Below are positions 1 to 12,337 of a stretch of 64,000 nucleotides of DNA, in pieces. Origin of the DNA: Coriaria nepalensis. Lineage: Eukaryota > Streptophyta > Magnoliopsida > Cucurbitales > Coriariaceae. The stretch lies in assembly GCA_027186245.1 (NCBI GenBank), contig CP114496.1, forward strand, positions 69,501 to 133,500, given 5' to 3'. Each line of letters starts with the position of its first letter. Positions within the stretch are counted from its first letter, which is position 1. The notes beneath the pieces are model-generated. The model saw only the letters and a program-made list of their open reading frames with translations, did not search any database and was not told where the DNA came from. Both the position numbers and the translations under genes were made by a program.

Positions 1-455
1 AAGTATTTTTGGTGGGACCAAAAGTTTTCAAATTTTAAACCTTATTGTAGATTCTCTAAATTGTAATTAAATCCTAACTAAATCTGAAAATATTTTTATT
101 TAAATTAAATTATTATGATATCGTAAAGATCTTTTCTAATATTTAAATAATTATGAAAGATCTTTTAAATTATTAAGAATCTTATTAATAATTTCAAATC
201 CTTATTGATAGGTTTGACTCAGACTTTTATATCAAACCTAGATATCTTTTAAGATCAAAATATAATATTCTATTAATTATTATTATTATTATTATTATTA
301 ATTTCTTATGGTCGACCAATTTCTTAGCAATTAAATTTTCACAACTGCATATATATCTATATTTAAATTACGAAGAACCTGATCGACTCCACATGTTGTT
401 TGAAATATACTCGTATGTTGGTTCAACTCCTTCTAGTTGGGGGAGTACAAATTCT
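1..455. other. AT-rich intergenic DNA at window edge
   Basis: No coding signal is visible. The stretch is strongly AT-rich and carries a short ATT trinucleotide run at about 275-302. It probably continues the decayed retroelement whose gag remnant begins at 456 on the minus strand, since lower coordinates are downstream for that element. Confidence 0.4.
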
Positions 456-1456
456 CTACACAATACAAACAAGTTCGCCCTCTCCATCACCACACACATC
501 ATCAGCCTTATCCTTTGGATTGTCACAGTACCCATGTTCATACTCATTAATTATACCCATGTTCATACTCATTGGAGCTATGTTCTTGTTAGCGTAAGGG
601 TTATTTACAGCCCTATTAGTCATTTTTACCTCTGTTAATATTTGCTTTGGCTCAACTGCTAGGACCGTCGTTTGAGGTTGACATGACCCTCCTAGTGCTT
701 TATAAACTACTTCCTCTATATATTCCTGAAATGTTAGAAGGCGAATCGACTGTTGCACAAGTTGTGCCTCTGCTCGAAATGCCATCTCCCTCGCATTTGT
801 CTATAAAAGAATGAATTGGTTAGACCCCCATCCTGTCCTAAATCTCATATTTCATCCCCCTTACAAAACGAGCGATCTAAAGATCTTCAACCTCCCTTAC
901 ATCACAGCGAGAATGTAACCTCAAGAACTCTTCAATATAGACAGCCACTAAATGATTTTTCTATCTACAGTCCATCAACTGCCTATATGCAATAATTGCA
1001 ACCTTACGCTCCTCGCTAACCTCTATGATTTCAAAAAATCTCTTTGCTTCATTAATTCAATCAAGGAAAACCTCCACATCTAAACTCCCATTGAAAACAT
1101 GAATCTCTACCTTGATTTTATAACCATCATAATCCTTATGATAAACATAGTTATGACCAGTATTGGATTCACAGGGGCAGCAATCTCCTCGTTCATACAA
1201 ATAGGAGCAATGGGTAGTTTGTTGTCGAAGACTGTAGTCGATTGTTCATCTCCTACATAGCCAGCATGTAAGCCTCCATCACTCCAATCCTCATTTCCAA
1301 AACTTCAATTTGATTGTCAGTCATAGTTTTGATACCACCTAACATAGGACGAAAGCACGAAATCAAAAGAAAAAAAAGTAAAAAAGAAAAGTTTTTGTTC
1401 GTAAACTCACGAAGGAGTGTTTGTTCGATTACATAATAAACATTGGAATCCACCAA
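456..1456 (-). mobile_element. Degenerate Ty3/gypsy gag remnant
   Basis: Reading the minus strand from about 1440 down to 456, with stops and frame changes, gives a series of gag-like fragments. First comes a segment with TDNQIEVLEMRIG. Next, at about 1150-850, comes a stretch resembling the plant gypsy gag core: a DYDGYKIKVEI-type start, an FNGSLDVEVFLD-type segment, then KRFFEI, KVAIIAYRQL and a YIEEFLRLHSR-like motif. Last is an open 109-codon tail starting MAFRAEAQLVQQ, matching the 'A(I/F)RAE.QL' end of such gags. In plants this gag moves RNA and forms the virus-like particle of an LTR retrotransposon. At least two in-frame stops show it is dead. No protease or RT follows inside the window. 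Confidence 0.6.
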
Positions 1457-4400
1457 CCACTAGAACTGTTTTTTGTTCTTTGACGTTTTTCAAATTCTAT
1501 TTAGGGTTCCATTTTTATATTTTCGTATTTTTTATAACTTTAAGGGTATTTTCATAGTTTTTTGTTAATCCAAGTTTGCGGATGAGTTTAAGATTTTCCT
1601 TTGAATGCTTTAAATACGTCCTTAAGATTTGTTGGGCGATATCTTTGAATCAATAAAAATATCGGTTTTTTTCTCTATTTTGCATCACTAAAAAAATTTC
1701 AAAATTTAAACATACGAAATTTAAAAAAAAATGAGAAAAAATTTATATTAATTTTGTAAGAAACAAAAAATAAATAAAAGAAAAAAAAATAATCAATTTT
1801 TATGACTAGAAGCTTAGAATGAGATTTACCCGTTGCAAAATATTTAAATTTACGAAATAAAAAATGAAACAAATATTCATAAGAGAGAAACTAGAACGAG
1901 ATTTCCATGGTTAGTATCAGATTCGAAACACCTTAGGTTCGAACAAGGATGAGATTTACCTATTTTGTCTTCTCTAGTATCAAATTCGAGACTAGTAGAT
2001 TTGGGTTTTCGGATTTTTTAAGTGATTATGATGAGATTATGTGAGAAGAAAGAAGGAAATTTCATGACTGCTGCTAGGGTTTCACCATTGCATGATTGCT
2101 GCTAGAGAAGAGAGAATGAGAGATTAGAGGGTTGAAAAGAAAAGTATTTATGTGATTGGGATTTGATGTGAATTATAGGATAGAAAGATAATTAAGATTA
2201 AATTTAAATAAATATATATATAAATCAGTGGGCTGGTTCGGGTTTTGCAGGTAGTTAAGATTCATATTTATCATCGGACCAATTCGTTGGATGGGTTGGA
2301 GCTAAGTAATAGAGTTAGTTACCAATCTTGTATATCAGATTGTATTATTAGCTGTATATAGCTATCATTCAGAGATATAAGATTTAGTTTAAACATCTTC
2401 TTAGTTTGTAGGTTCTTCAACCACTATTGATTATTCTCATGTATTTATACAATTAATTCATCAATAAGATTCATTCATTTTTTGCAACTCTGTTACTAAG
2501 AACTGATTCCGTCCGACGTGTCTTTTGGGCCATCCAAAACAGGTTGGAATTGTCACAATAGTGTTGGACTGCAGGTTGGCGGGCTTGTTTGCACAAAGAC
2601 GAGTAGTAGCTTCCTGACTGTAGCAGCCTAGATAGCATACTCAATGCAATGTCTGAATGAAAATACTTGAAAAGCAAACAGATCAGTTGCATATTGATTT
2701 ATAAGTAAAATACAATTTCAATTTCTCAAATAATATGTAGCATGGGACGCAGACACGGGATTGAGAATGCCCTTAATTCATTAGTTTAGTTTAGTTTAGT
2801 TTCATTTTTCTTTAACTTTAGGTATAGACTGTTGTTCTTTTTAAGCTATGTTTATTTTGCCTTCTGATAGGCGGGATTACTATTTGAATATTTTATGTCA
2901 GGAAAGAGATTAGGTTCTGATGTCCCTTTCCTTCAAGGTTTTTTTTTTTTTAATATATATTTTCTTCTTTATAATACGAAACAGCCTTCACCATGCAGTA
3001 CTCCCTCCTGCCTCAACATCACCCACGTAATGCATTCTTTGTCAGCAGCTGGCTAGGATTCATCAACTATCTAATCTAATCCTCCTTCTCCCCTGCATGA
3101 TCACCTTTTACTCTTCGTCTTATTTGCCCACACTACAGACTATTAACTATAGTAAAAAGAGAAAGAAGCATTTTCTGAACGAGTATCAAAAACTGTATAT
3201 ATATAAAGCAAAGTGAATCTAGTGACTCATGGCTGCTTTTCTGCGCGTGAGAAACGATACAACGTGGTATCCAGCAGCAGGGCACGTACGTAGGTATGCA
3301 TAATGCATGCTTCCATGCTTATCACAAACGTAGAATTGAGACGCCAAAGTAATTTACACTGGCTACCTTGCTAGCCTGAAAAGGCGAGCCTGATAAAAAG
3401 ATTCTGCATTCAATGTCAATACATATAGAGAACCAGAAACGTCATCCTGCGTTGCATGTGTGCGTGCTTTAATCATGAAGCCATCAGCAATTTAATTAAT
3501 CACCAGCGAAAAGAAATAAGAACAGAAGTATATAGCTAGCTTAGCTGCATGGGCTATGGGAGTACTTAAAAAGGATGAAATGATTATAAGCATGTGACTT
3601 GCATGTGAGATGGAATCCTATTATACTTATTAATAATTATTGAGATTTAATTTGTAAAAAAAAGAATCGTACTCTTACGTAGTACTGTTTCAGTTTGGCA
3701 CAGCCTGCAATGCAATCATGTTGTAATATGGTCGACACTCTTCGACATATGGTACTGCCATGCACGTGCCTCTATATAATGCATGTGAATATGCCTTTAT
3801 ACCATGCATTTGCATGAATTAATGGGTTATTTGCTTATATGATAAACTTAATTAGTAACTTAACAATTATCTAATTTTAACCTATGTTACTTGTCAACTT
3901 TTACTAGTACAGAGAGTAGTAAAAGGCTTCTTTAAAGCACCAACAAGCTGTATATATATGTACGTTAAAAGGCTTTAAGGCCACACATGCTGCAACAACT
4001 CTTTTTGTAGGAAATTCGGGAATATACTTTCTTTTTTCTCCAAAAAAAAAACAAAAAATTAATTCTGAATTAGGGAAATGCATAACTTTATGGAGAAGGA
4101 AGGAGGATACATCCCAGGAAAAAAAAAAGGTCGTAAATTGTAAGGCCATCCAAGGTAGGCATGTACTTTATGTTGTTAGTATCTTAAGTATGTCTTTGTA
4201 CTAATTAATTTTAATTTCATTTGGACTTGATTCGTATCCAAACGCTAATTGCTAATTAACCTCATCACTGCCCCTTCATTTCACAATTTTCACTCTCATA
4301 AATCCTTTTATCCAAACCCACCTAGGCCTGCAGTATAACCCACTTGTGAAACCACTTCTCGTGTCTTCTCTCAACACAAATCTCAAGATATATTTTATGA

Positions 4401-4618
4401 TCACGTTGCAAAGCATTATAATTAGCCCGTTTTGAAATCTATGTTGCATTCTGATCAACATCATTATTCATATATATTTATATCCAAATATTGATTGAGA
4501 AAATAAAAGAAAGCTGATTAAAAAGATAATGGCACAGTACTCACAAAATTCTACAGAAAGATACTATAGCATAGGGCACGTGAAGATGAAGAAGTAGAAG
4601 ATGGAATACTGTTCACAG
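1457..4618. other. Intergenic region, no gene recognised
   Basis: About 3.2 kb without a supportable coding region on either strand. Positions 1840-2160 look like further retroelement debris, with repeated 'gagatttacc' phrases. Positions 3000-3900 are less AT-rich and contain many GCATGC/TGCATG-type words. They lie downstream of the HMA gene, which is on the minus strand. No RNA gene was recognised. Confidence 0.4.
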
Positions 4619-5874
4619 TCACATCACAGAACACGCATTTGGGTTCTCATCACTGAAGATCTGTGGAGGGTAGGAATGCAGCTCCATGGCATAGCTTTGT
4701 GGGTGATAATAGTACTCGTTCTTCTTCAGCTCCACCAATTTGAGCTCTTGATCCAATATTCCTGCATCACTACCTACTGCTACTGCTTCTTCACCAGTAC
4801 TCTTATTAATGGCCTCTCCTTCACCTTCTTTCTTTCCTTTGCCTCCTTCCCTCTCATCATCCTTCTTTTTGTCTTTGTCTTCACCCTTGACTTTCTCTTT
4901 CTTGGAGTCCTCACTGTCTTTATTATTATTAGCCGCAGCTTCTTCTTCTTTGGCTTTGTTTTCTGGGTCCTGCTTCACAATCGCGGCATGCTTCCCTGTT
5001 CTCTTGTACACGTATTCTACCAGCTTAGGTGGCTCGAGCACACCCTTCACCGTCACTTGTGACCCTTTTAGATCTGCCTCTGCTGACTCCACTCCTACAC
5101 AATATATTCAATGCTCATTAAAATATAAGGAATTAACCACGGTTGGTTTCATCATGTCAAGTACTGTCAACTACAATTGTAAGATTGTGGCTACTTAGTC
5201 CTATGTTTGATAAATCTTATATCAATTGAAAGACAAGATTCATAAGTTATACTAGTACCTTTCATTCTGAGAATCCGTTTCCTGATTTCATGTGCGCATG
5301 CTTCGCAGTGCATGTGAACTCTTAAAACAGCTGTGATTACCTCTGGTTTGTTCTCTAGTGCTGGGGGTTCAGCTTCAGGTGGGTTCGGCTTCATCACGTC
5401 TTTATCTTGATCAGGCTTGGGGATGGGGGAGATTAGCTCAACTTGTCTATGGCTCTTCCTTTGAACTCTCTCTAAGACCTTGATGGGATCAGCCTTTTCC
5501 CCTTTCACTATCACCTTATGACTCTTGCAATCAGTCATTACATCTTCAACCCCTGAACACCCAGAACCAGACTAACATTAATCAACCAGTAATTAATGAA
5601 CTAATTAATAAATTGACTGAAAGTAATTACCTTGAAAGCCTTTAAGGCTCCTGCGGACCTTGCGTGCACACCCCTCGCAATGCATATATACTTTCAGCAC
5701 AATCTCTGGCGGAGGCGGAAGCGGAGGTGGAGATTGGTCCTTGCCTGTTTCCTTTCCATCCTTGGACTCCTCCTGATTAGCAGCAGCCGCCTTCTCGCTC
5801 GTTTTCTCTTCTTCCGAAGCCGCTTTGTTTGCTTCCTCTGGTTTTTTCTCCTCCATCTTCTTCTCCTCTGCCAT
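4619..5874 (-). CDS. Heavy-metal-associated isoprenylated plant protein (HIPP), two HMA domains
   Basis: There are three exons on the minus strand: 5874-5631, 5552-5259 and 5094-4619. All junctions are GT-AG with matching phases, giving 337 residues. The start is the ATG at 5874-5872, the first in the exon, followed by an acidic/lysine-rich leader. HMA domain 1 has its metal-binding MHCEGC at residues 64-69. HMA domain 2 has MHCEAC at 162-167. Each supplies the two cysteines that bind a soft metal ion (Cu, Zn or Cd). A highly charged K/E-rich linker follows, and the protein ends in CSVM, a CaaX box for farnesylation. The family (class II HIPPs, e.g. ATFP3/HIPP07) acts in metal homeostasis and stress, at membranes or in the nucleus. 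The exact orthologue is inferred; the family call is firm. Confidence 0.93.
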
Positions 5875-6552
5875 CTTTTCCTCCTAAACCAAACCAAAGA
5901 ACAAAGAAAGCTGCTTTATCTTAGCTTAGCTAGCTATATCCAGAACCAGAAAGTTATACGTAAATAACGCCGTTTAATATATTAAAGAAAAACTAAAAAG
6001 AAAAGCTGGAATTACTATTACAAGTTTCTACTATCTTCTTTCAAAGCTAGCAATATCCAGAACCAGAAAGTGTATTTCTTCTCCTTGTCTTGAATTGTTA
6101 ATTATAGACCGACTTGAATCAAGCGCTACAGTACAGGTTAACTTTTAAGCGCTTTGCTTCAAGTATTCATCATCAGAGACTCCTCTCTCTTTTACTCTCG
6201 TGTGAGTGAGTGTAGGTGGGGTCTCGAGAGTTGCGTGTACAGAAAAAGTAGGGGGCGAGTTAAAATTGAAGATGCACGTTAGATTAGATTATTGATTACA
6301 GATTATATAGGTAATAGAGATGATAATAGAGATGATGAGGTTGAGTAGAGGTGGTAATTTGTGTCGGTACGGGCCGGTTTGGATATATTACGGATTGTAT
6401 CGTACTGTGTTTGATGTGAATTGACCAGTATCATGCCCGAATCCCTTTTTGTGTCTAAAAATAAGGACACAAATACAATAACGAATCATAAATGTGTCAT
6501 ATCGGTCAATGAGTTTGTGCCGTGTTGTGCTCGGCCTGTGGACCTATTTTTT
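5875..6552. other. HIPP upstream region
   Basis: This holds the 5' flank and probable 5' UTR of the minus-strand HIPP gene, with CT-rich tracts near 6180-6200. From about 6350 it contains a GC-richer 'gtcggtacgggccgg' phrase of the kind seen in plant non-autonomous hAT elements. No coding sequence was found. Confidence 0.35.
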
Positions 6553-6962
6553 TAACAATCTCATTTCTTTGAATTAGATATTCAGAAATCAGACTCAATC
6601 ATTACTCATTTCATAGTTATATAAGTTAGCAGAGTAGCAATCATAATACTCAATGAGTCGAAATAAACTATAAATTATGATACTCAAATGGTCGATAGAG
6701 CTTTCGACCCGTCGAGTAAACAAGAAGTTAAGAGTCGATGAGGCTTTCAACTCGTCGAGTAAACAAGAAGTTATGAGTCGATGAAGCTTTCAACCTGTCG
6801 AGTAAACAAGAAGTTATGAGTCGATGAGGCATTCGACCCGTCGAGTATCATAACTTCTATTTCATTCGACGGGTAGATGAAGTTTTCAACTCATCGAGTA
6901 TCATAACTGATAGTCTATGAAATAAGTAATGATTGAGTTTGATTCAAAAAATTAGATTGTTA
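6553..6962. mobile_element. MITE-like palindromic element with internal 43-bp tandem repeats
   Basis: The left end (from TAACAATCTCATTT at 6553) matches the reverse complement of the right end (ending ...AGATTGTTA at 6962) over about 60 bp, including a shared CTCAATCATTAC(T/C)(C/T)ATTTCATAG core. Both ends are bounded by TA, which fits a TA target duplication as in Tc1/mariner (Stowaway) MITEs. Four 43-bp direct repeats beginning at 6691, 6734, 6777 and 6820 lie inside. Each contains GTCGATGAGGCTTTC(G/A)AC(C/T)CGTCGAG. No ORF is present, so the element would be non-autonomous. Confidence 0.6.
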
Positions 6963-7019
6963 GTGCATTATAAGTTAATACCATTAAATTTTTAATATTT
7001 ATATTAAATTTAATGATAC

Positions 7020-7770
7020 TATGCAAGAATCTTGCATATGAGCACGGTGTGATTTTGGGTCCGCACCACATTTCTATTTTTTTGGCATCGCACCGCACCA
7101 GTGAATTTTGGTGTAGTGGGAGGGTGGTGCAATGCAATGTGAAATTTTTTTTCTTCTTTTGTTCTTTCCCATCACTTGCATTCTAACATTTTTTTTTTCC
7201 TATTTTCAAATGTTCTGCAATTATTTGTATCCTAATAATGTTACACATATTACTTTTCTCATACTATATTATTATTGTTATTCTTATCTTCTCTATTATA
7301 TTTTTCTTCTAAATGGTCTCTTATTTCACATATCTGCTTATTTCCGGAAGGCATAAATAAGATGCACGCCTCCTAAATTTTCCCAACAATTTTTCATGTA
7401 TATTAAAGTATTTTTAATTATTTATATATCTCAACTCTTATGTAAAAAATTGATCAAAATATAATCATAAATATAAAACACCAAGAATAATCCAAACAAA
7501 ATTATCAAATTGTAGTATCAAAGTTTATAACCAAATAACTAAGAATATCATAAATTATCAAATCGTATCATCAAAGTATATGAAGTTCATATATTCTTTT
7601 TTTTTAAACTCATATTACGGGACTTCGGATACTGCACTGCAACACACCGCATCGCACCCACCCCACACCACATATATATATATATATTTTTTTTGGAGGA
7701 AACTAACCGCACGACACCAAAATATACGGTTAGATTAGGTGCGGAACGACCTGCTCACCCTTATGCAAGA
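7020..7770. mobile_element. Possible non-autonomous hAT-like element
   Basis: A GAGCACGGTGTGA...GTCCGCACC segment near 7036 resembles, in inverted orientation, the GTGCGGAACGACCTGCTCACCC segment ending near 7761. The 8-bp word ATGCAAGA occurs on both outer sides (about 7021 and 7762), as expected for a hAT target duplication. The interior is AT-rich non-coding DNA with GCACCGCACC phrases typical of plant hAT MITEs. The terminal match is imperfect, so the call is tentative. Confidence 0.35.
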
Positions 7771-9379
7771 TAATAATAGACACTTAATGAAAACATAACT
7801 AATTCACAGAATATAACTTTATAACAATATAACAAATTTAAAAAAAAAGAATTAAAATAGTATATGAAAACATAACAAATTATGAAAAACGTAACTTTAA
7901 TACGACATGAAAACATATTGCCCACTTTATGACCTTAAAAAGTAGATATTTTGGCTCCTATAATGTACAGGTTGTTAGTAGAGATTGTAGCCATCGTAAG
8001 TATTCATGCTGTCACTCAGTTCCAACTGTGAGTTTGGATATTACCCCCACCTGTGCGGTCGGATAGTAGGTATTCATGGTGTCACCCTATTCCCACTTAT
8101 TCGTCATTATGATAGAATACATTCATTTAAAAAATAACTGAATAAATAAACAAATAAAAATATGTAATTACTTAAATAAATAAATAAGTACCTCAACCTC
8201 GTCTTCTAATCGAAGCTCACGAGCAACCGTCTAGGATGATGAGCCTTCGCTTCATTGAGAAGATGACTAATGACCGACCTTCCGTCACCACATGTTGGCT
8301 TTCTTAGTTCGACTACACTCTTCAAGTGTTTGTTTCCCGATGAGTTACAACACGCTCTTTGAATCCTACTTCAGCATCTTCATGAGTAGATTCAATATGG
8401 GCACATGATTCGTGTGCAGTATTACCAATGTTCAAGCTATAATGAGCAACATATTCATTGATTGTTGGCCATGTTTATGGAAGCTCCACATACTTTAATA
8501 TTATTGTGGTAAACTTATTGATGTGTTTAGTTTAAATTTTTGATAGCGTCATTTATGTGTCATCATGCAATGATGATATGGAAGCCTAATAGTTAAATTA
8601 ATTAAAAAAAAATTTTACTGTCCTTATCCATCTATTTAAAATGTATTATTCTGGGATGTTGAATTGACCATTTTGTCTAGACAACTATATTATATGAGCA
8701 TAAAGAATACCCACAGACTCAAAAGTTCTACATGTGTACTAATGAAATCCATGTATCGTTGTTATACGATATTGCTTTGTCCTCAAACAGTCATGCAATG
8801 GGGACTTAATGCTATGAGGCTTAATTAGTTTAGGCATAAGGAATTACTGTTGTCGGCCAGTTTTAGGGCATGAGGAATTAATGTTGCCGGTCAGTTTGGG
8901 CAAAGTAATTAGCCTTTAAGTATTAGGCTAATAATGTAATAATGTAATGAAAAGATGTTATTGTTATTGTTATTGTTATTGTTATTGTTATTGTTATTGT
9001 TATTGTTATTGTTATTGTTATTGTTATTGTACAGTGCACATTACAAAAATGATGAGGTGGTGGGATTCACCTACTCACTTTTATCGTTCTCTACATAAGA
9101 TAAGCATGAGAAGATATTAAATTGGGTTGTCAATAAAAATTATACACGTATCAGATAAGTAACCCCGAAGTCATCTTCTTCAGCTGTGACTTCGTATAGG
9201 ACGAACACGGCCTATTAGCGTCACTGATCAGAAATTCTAACTCTCTACAACCATGAGAAAATTTCAGTAAAAACCAAAAGAATCTCTTCCTTCCTCCATA
9301 ACGAACATCAGTGAAGGTAAAGTGAAGAATTTGCTTGCTCACAGACCATGATTATGAGCCCGTGCAGTCTGAACAGAGC
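7771..9379. other. Intergenic, repeat-derived sequence
   Basis: No gene was recognised. A phrase about 'tattcatg(c/g)tgtcac' occurs twice near 8000-8090. Positions 8160-8480 look like decayed transposon coding DNA, but no domain can be named. The interval includes the hexanucleotide array described separately. Confidence 0.35.
8958..9030. repeat. (TTATTG)n microsatellite
   Basis: About 12 uninterrupted copies of the hexanucleotide TTATTG. It lies in non-coding DNA and has no evident function. It should be length-polymorphic. Confidence 0.95.
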
Positions 9380-10890
9380 ATACCAACCAAGGACAATTTA
9401 TGATCCATTGGAGGAGCACCCTTCCAAGCAAGTTGGTGTTTGAACATACTAGGATTAGCGGAGGTTAAACTATGAGTGATAATTACATCATGTGTCTTTG
9501 CATGGTTTTAAGTTACTTAAAATATATTTTTGCCATTTCATGATTGTTATTCTCTATAATGGTGAGGGATTACTACAACCTATTGGTTTCAATGGTTTCA
9601 GGCTATTTAAGAGATGCTTTTGCCATTTCATGGCTTCTATGCTACATATTGATTTCTGAAAAGTTACATAAAAGATTATTTGTGTTATTTCATGGCTTTT
9701 TCCATATATGCTACATTCTAAAACTTATTGTATTTGAATGGGAATTTCACAACTCTATGTTCCATACATCGAATGAGGATTTGAAGGTATAGTTTTCATG
9801 AGTATATGCCTTATGGATGGCACCACTATGTGTTATACGAATTTGAATGCATTAAGTTATGTAATGGGACCCCAACCAACATCGAGATTGCTGGCTATGT
9901 GCACATGAAATACTATACTACTCGACTCAGATTAGCAGTTCAGAATACTTGTAAGGCATGACTTATTATCTGTCAAAAGGGAGAATTGCTCATTTAGGTA
10001 TCATCTCGTGGGTGAAGGAAATAGCGGAGACCTTACTTTTTCGTCCTCTCATAGTTAAAACTACTTATGAAAGTGTTAATGGGAGCAAAATAATACAGGG
10101 GCGACCTCTTGAATCCCAAAGGGGAGCAAAGTGCAAGATGGTCACCTCTTATCTCTTACGCTTATGATTTTATGAACGATATATATGTATACATACTGAT
10201 TTATAAATGATATGGATTCGTAGGACTTTTGATGATGTTTTCAGTTTTGAAAACAAGTATGAGTATGTTCAAGTATATGCTAAAAAATGAATTGCAAATG
10301 ATATGTTTCAGTGACTTTGTTGCACCAATGCTAATCAATACTACTTTATGAAATTGCCTTGCTAAAAACGTGTTGAAGAGTGACCTTTCTATTGGGTTTT
10401 AATGCATAAGTATACTGCTTTACGAAGATGCATGATTTGACATAGTTTTGACAAGTTGCATTTTCACGGTTTTAAACTCACAACATGTTATAGTTATTAT
10501 TCATTGAGTTTTAGACTCACTCCTCATTTTATTGAAAACCTTTTCAAATTAGTACATAAATAGAGCATTAGGGAGACTCATTGTCGGTTGCTAGTAGGCT
10601 CGGTAAGGTCCAATGTAGTGGGCTAAATTTTTTGAAGACAACCATAGTCGCTCCACTGTATACTTAGAAATGAAGCAAATTACTATAGATGCAGAATATT
10701 GTATACTTATGATTTCTTTATGGATGGAAAATATTGAGTTGAGCATTTTCCACAGGTTATAATATAAGAAAGTAGGTAAGAAAAAAGGCTTCTGAGGATT
10801 TTGTGACTGCGGATTCCTCATATCCGCTCTTTGGATATCTTCGATCGCGCAGTTTTCATGTGAGTCACAGATTTAGAAAATCGGGTCGTG
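9380..10890 (+). mobile_element. Probable Ty3/gypsy LTR remnant
   Basis: The tract has the texture of plant gypsy LTRs. It contains a TTCATTGAGTTTTAGACTCACTCC phrase near 10500, which is common in such LTRs just before the R/U5 part, and it ends ...AATCGGGTCGTGACA at about 10890. Several imperfect internal copies of 'gccatttcatgg' occur at 9530-9710. No gag-pol is attached and the second LTR was not found, so it could be a solo or truncated LTR. The boundaries are approximate. Confidence 0.4.
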
Positions 10891-11400
10891 ACAGCTGCAT
10901 TTGTGCATTAAAATTTGTATAATTTCATGAAGTGCATAATGGCCATTTTCCTTAACCCAGGTTGCCGTTTCGGCCTCTTCATTAAAAAGATAATAAACAT
11001 TAGGTGTGTAAATGCTGCAAGCTTCCATGGAGATATGGTCTATCGATTTTTAAGCTATAAGAGTGTTTATCATTTAAAAATCCGATTGAAACTCGTTATA
11101 ATGCAATTCATCCATAGAGTTTTGGAAATTTTTTAGGAATCGATCCATATTCATATCAGAATTCAAATGGCCTTAAAAATGAGAATTGACATTTTCACTC
11201 ACTTGTGTAGTCCTTTAACCTACACATAAAATATTTCTTATGTATATATGCACCCATTGCTCACGCCTCTCATAAATCCTTTGCAGCCACTAGTTATCAT
11301 ATAAATTATGAGCATCTAGCATCTGAGATCATGCACTCTCAAAATCTTTCACTGAACTATCAAACAAAATTCTCTTCTAGTCTTGCTTAAAAGCTTTGTT

Positions 11401-11607
11401 CTACAGTAAACTACTAAGATTTTTCTTTGTATTTTGTTTGATATGCCATACACAAAAAAAGTGATGTGTATCTTGAAGGACAGTAGGGATTGCAACAAAC
11501 ATCGCTGCATCTTTATTAGTGAATAATGACCCTAGTGCCTTCCCAAACATACATTCAGAAAACGTAATGAATAGCCATTGGACCAATTTTTTACTCTCAC
11601 ACCTCAA
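11401..11607 (-). pseudogene. MULE transposase fragment
   Basis: On the minus strand this open segment reads ...LFTNKDAAMFVAIPTVLQDT, then HHFFCVWHIKQNTKKNL. The second part is the signature C-terminal end of the Mutator/FAR1-type MULE transposase domain, whose 'P...H.FC.WHI..N' motif includes the last catalytic-domain elements. Only about 68 codons are open, so it is a broken piece. It lies in the same orientation as the Ulp1 and DUF1985 fragments upstream (at higher coordinates), as in Ulp1-carrying Mutator-like elements. Confidence 0.7.
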
Positions 11608-11970
11608 AACTCTACTGGTCTACAGGTGCTTTCAAAACTTGTCGACCCGTAGAGTTTTAAGTACCGATACTTTTTATTCTCAGACCTCAAAACTATACAA
11701 GTCGACGGTGGTCTCAAGAGCCATCAACTCATAAATTTTTTAGTATAGAGATTTTTTACTCTCCAACCTCACGCACTACAGCTCGACGGATGTTCTCAAG
11801 ACCTATCGACCCGTAAAGTTTTGAGTACATAAACTTTTTACTTTCTGACCTCAAAATTCTACAATTCAACGAGTATTTTCAAGACCCATCAACCCGTAGA
11901 GTTGTAAAAACAGAGACTTTCTACTCTCTTACCTCAAAACACTACGGCTCGATGGGCAAGATGGTTGCCA
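11588..11970. repeat. 83-bp tandem repeat with internal dyads
   Basis: About 4.5 direct copies with a period of 82-83 bp; units begin near 11588, 11671, 11753, 11835 and 11918. Each starts with a T-rich TTTTTACTCTC and continues ACCTCAAAACTCTAC. It then carries an imperfect palindrome: (A)CTCTAC.G.(T)C.AC on one side and GTCGACCCGTAGAGTTTT on the other. The array abuts and slightly overlaps the transposase fragment. It is non-coding. Confidence 0.75.
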
Positions 11971-12136
11971 TACAAATTATTAGATGTTTAAGATCATTAT
12001 ATTCATAAATTGGATTGTGCATGTAATTTGCAAAAAGAAATAAGTATTAATTTGTAAAATTCTATGAGGATTAATATTTCATTTCAAATACTGAAAAAAG
12101 TTACACAATTACAAATCTATATAGCATTGATAAATA

Positions 12137-12337
12137 TCACATGCTATTTGATGGCAAAAAAAGACGCATTTTGTCTTGACAAATAAGTACTAAATCAAGA
12201 CCAGTGTGGTGATACTCCAAATACTTCAACATGTACACACCACAATCCTTTTTAACAATGCCTATGTCCATATTTAAGCCCGCGACTACCTCGATCTCAA
12301 ATGGATGGAGATCGCAGTCTGTTCCACCGTTCCTCAA
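12137..12337 (-). pseudogene. Ulp1-type (C48) cysteine peptidase fragment from a Mutator-like element
   Basis: The minus-strand segment contains NMDIGIVKKDCGVYMLKYLEY. The DCGVY motif holds the catalytic cysteine region of the Ulp1/SUMO-protease fold, here in the divergent version carried by plant transposons. The catalytic His and Asp would lie upstream and are not in this open piece. With the DUF1985-like segment and the MULE transposase piece it fits a Kaonashi-type MULE (Mutator-like element with Ulp1). It is decayed and has no cellular role that can be inferred. Confidence 0.65.

Noticed and set aside
4601..5062. 153-codon plus-strand ORF over the HIPP gene
   Set aside because: It is the antisense shadow of the K/E-rich HIPP exon 3, giving a Phe/Leu/Ser-rich artefact. 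The minus strand has HMA motifs, splice sites and CaaX.
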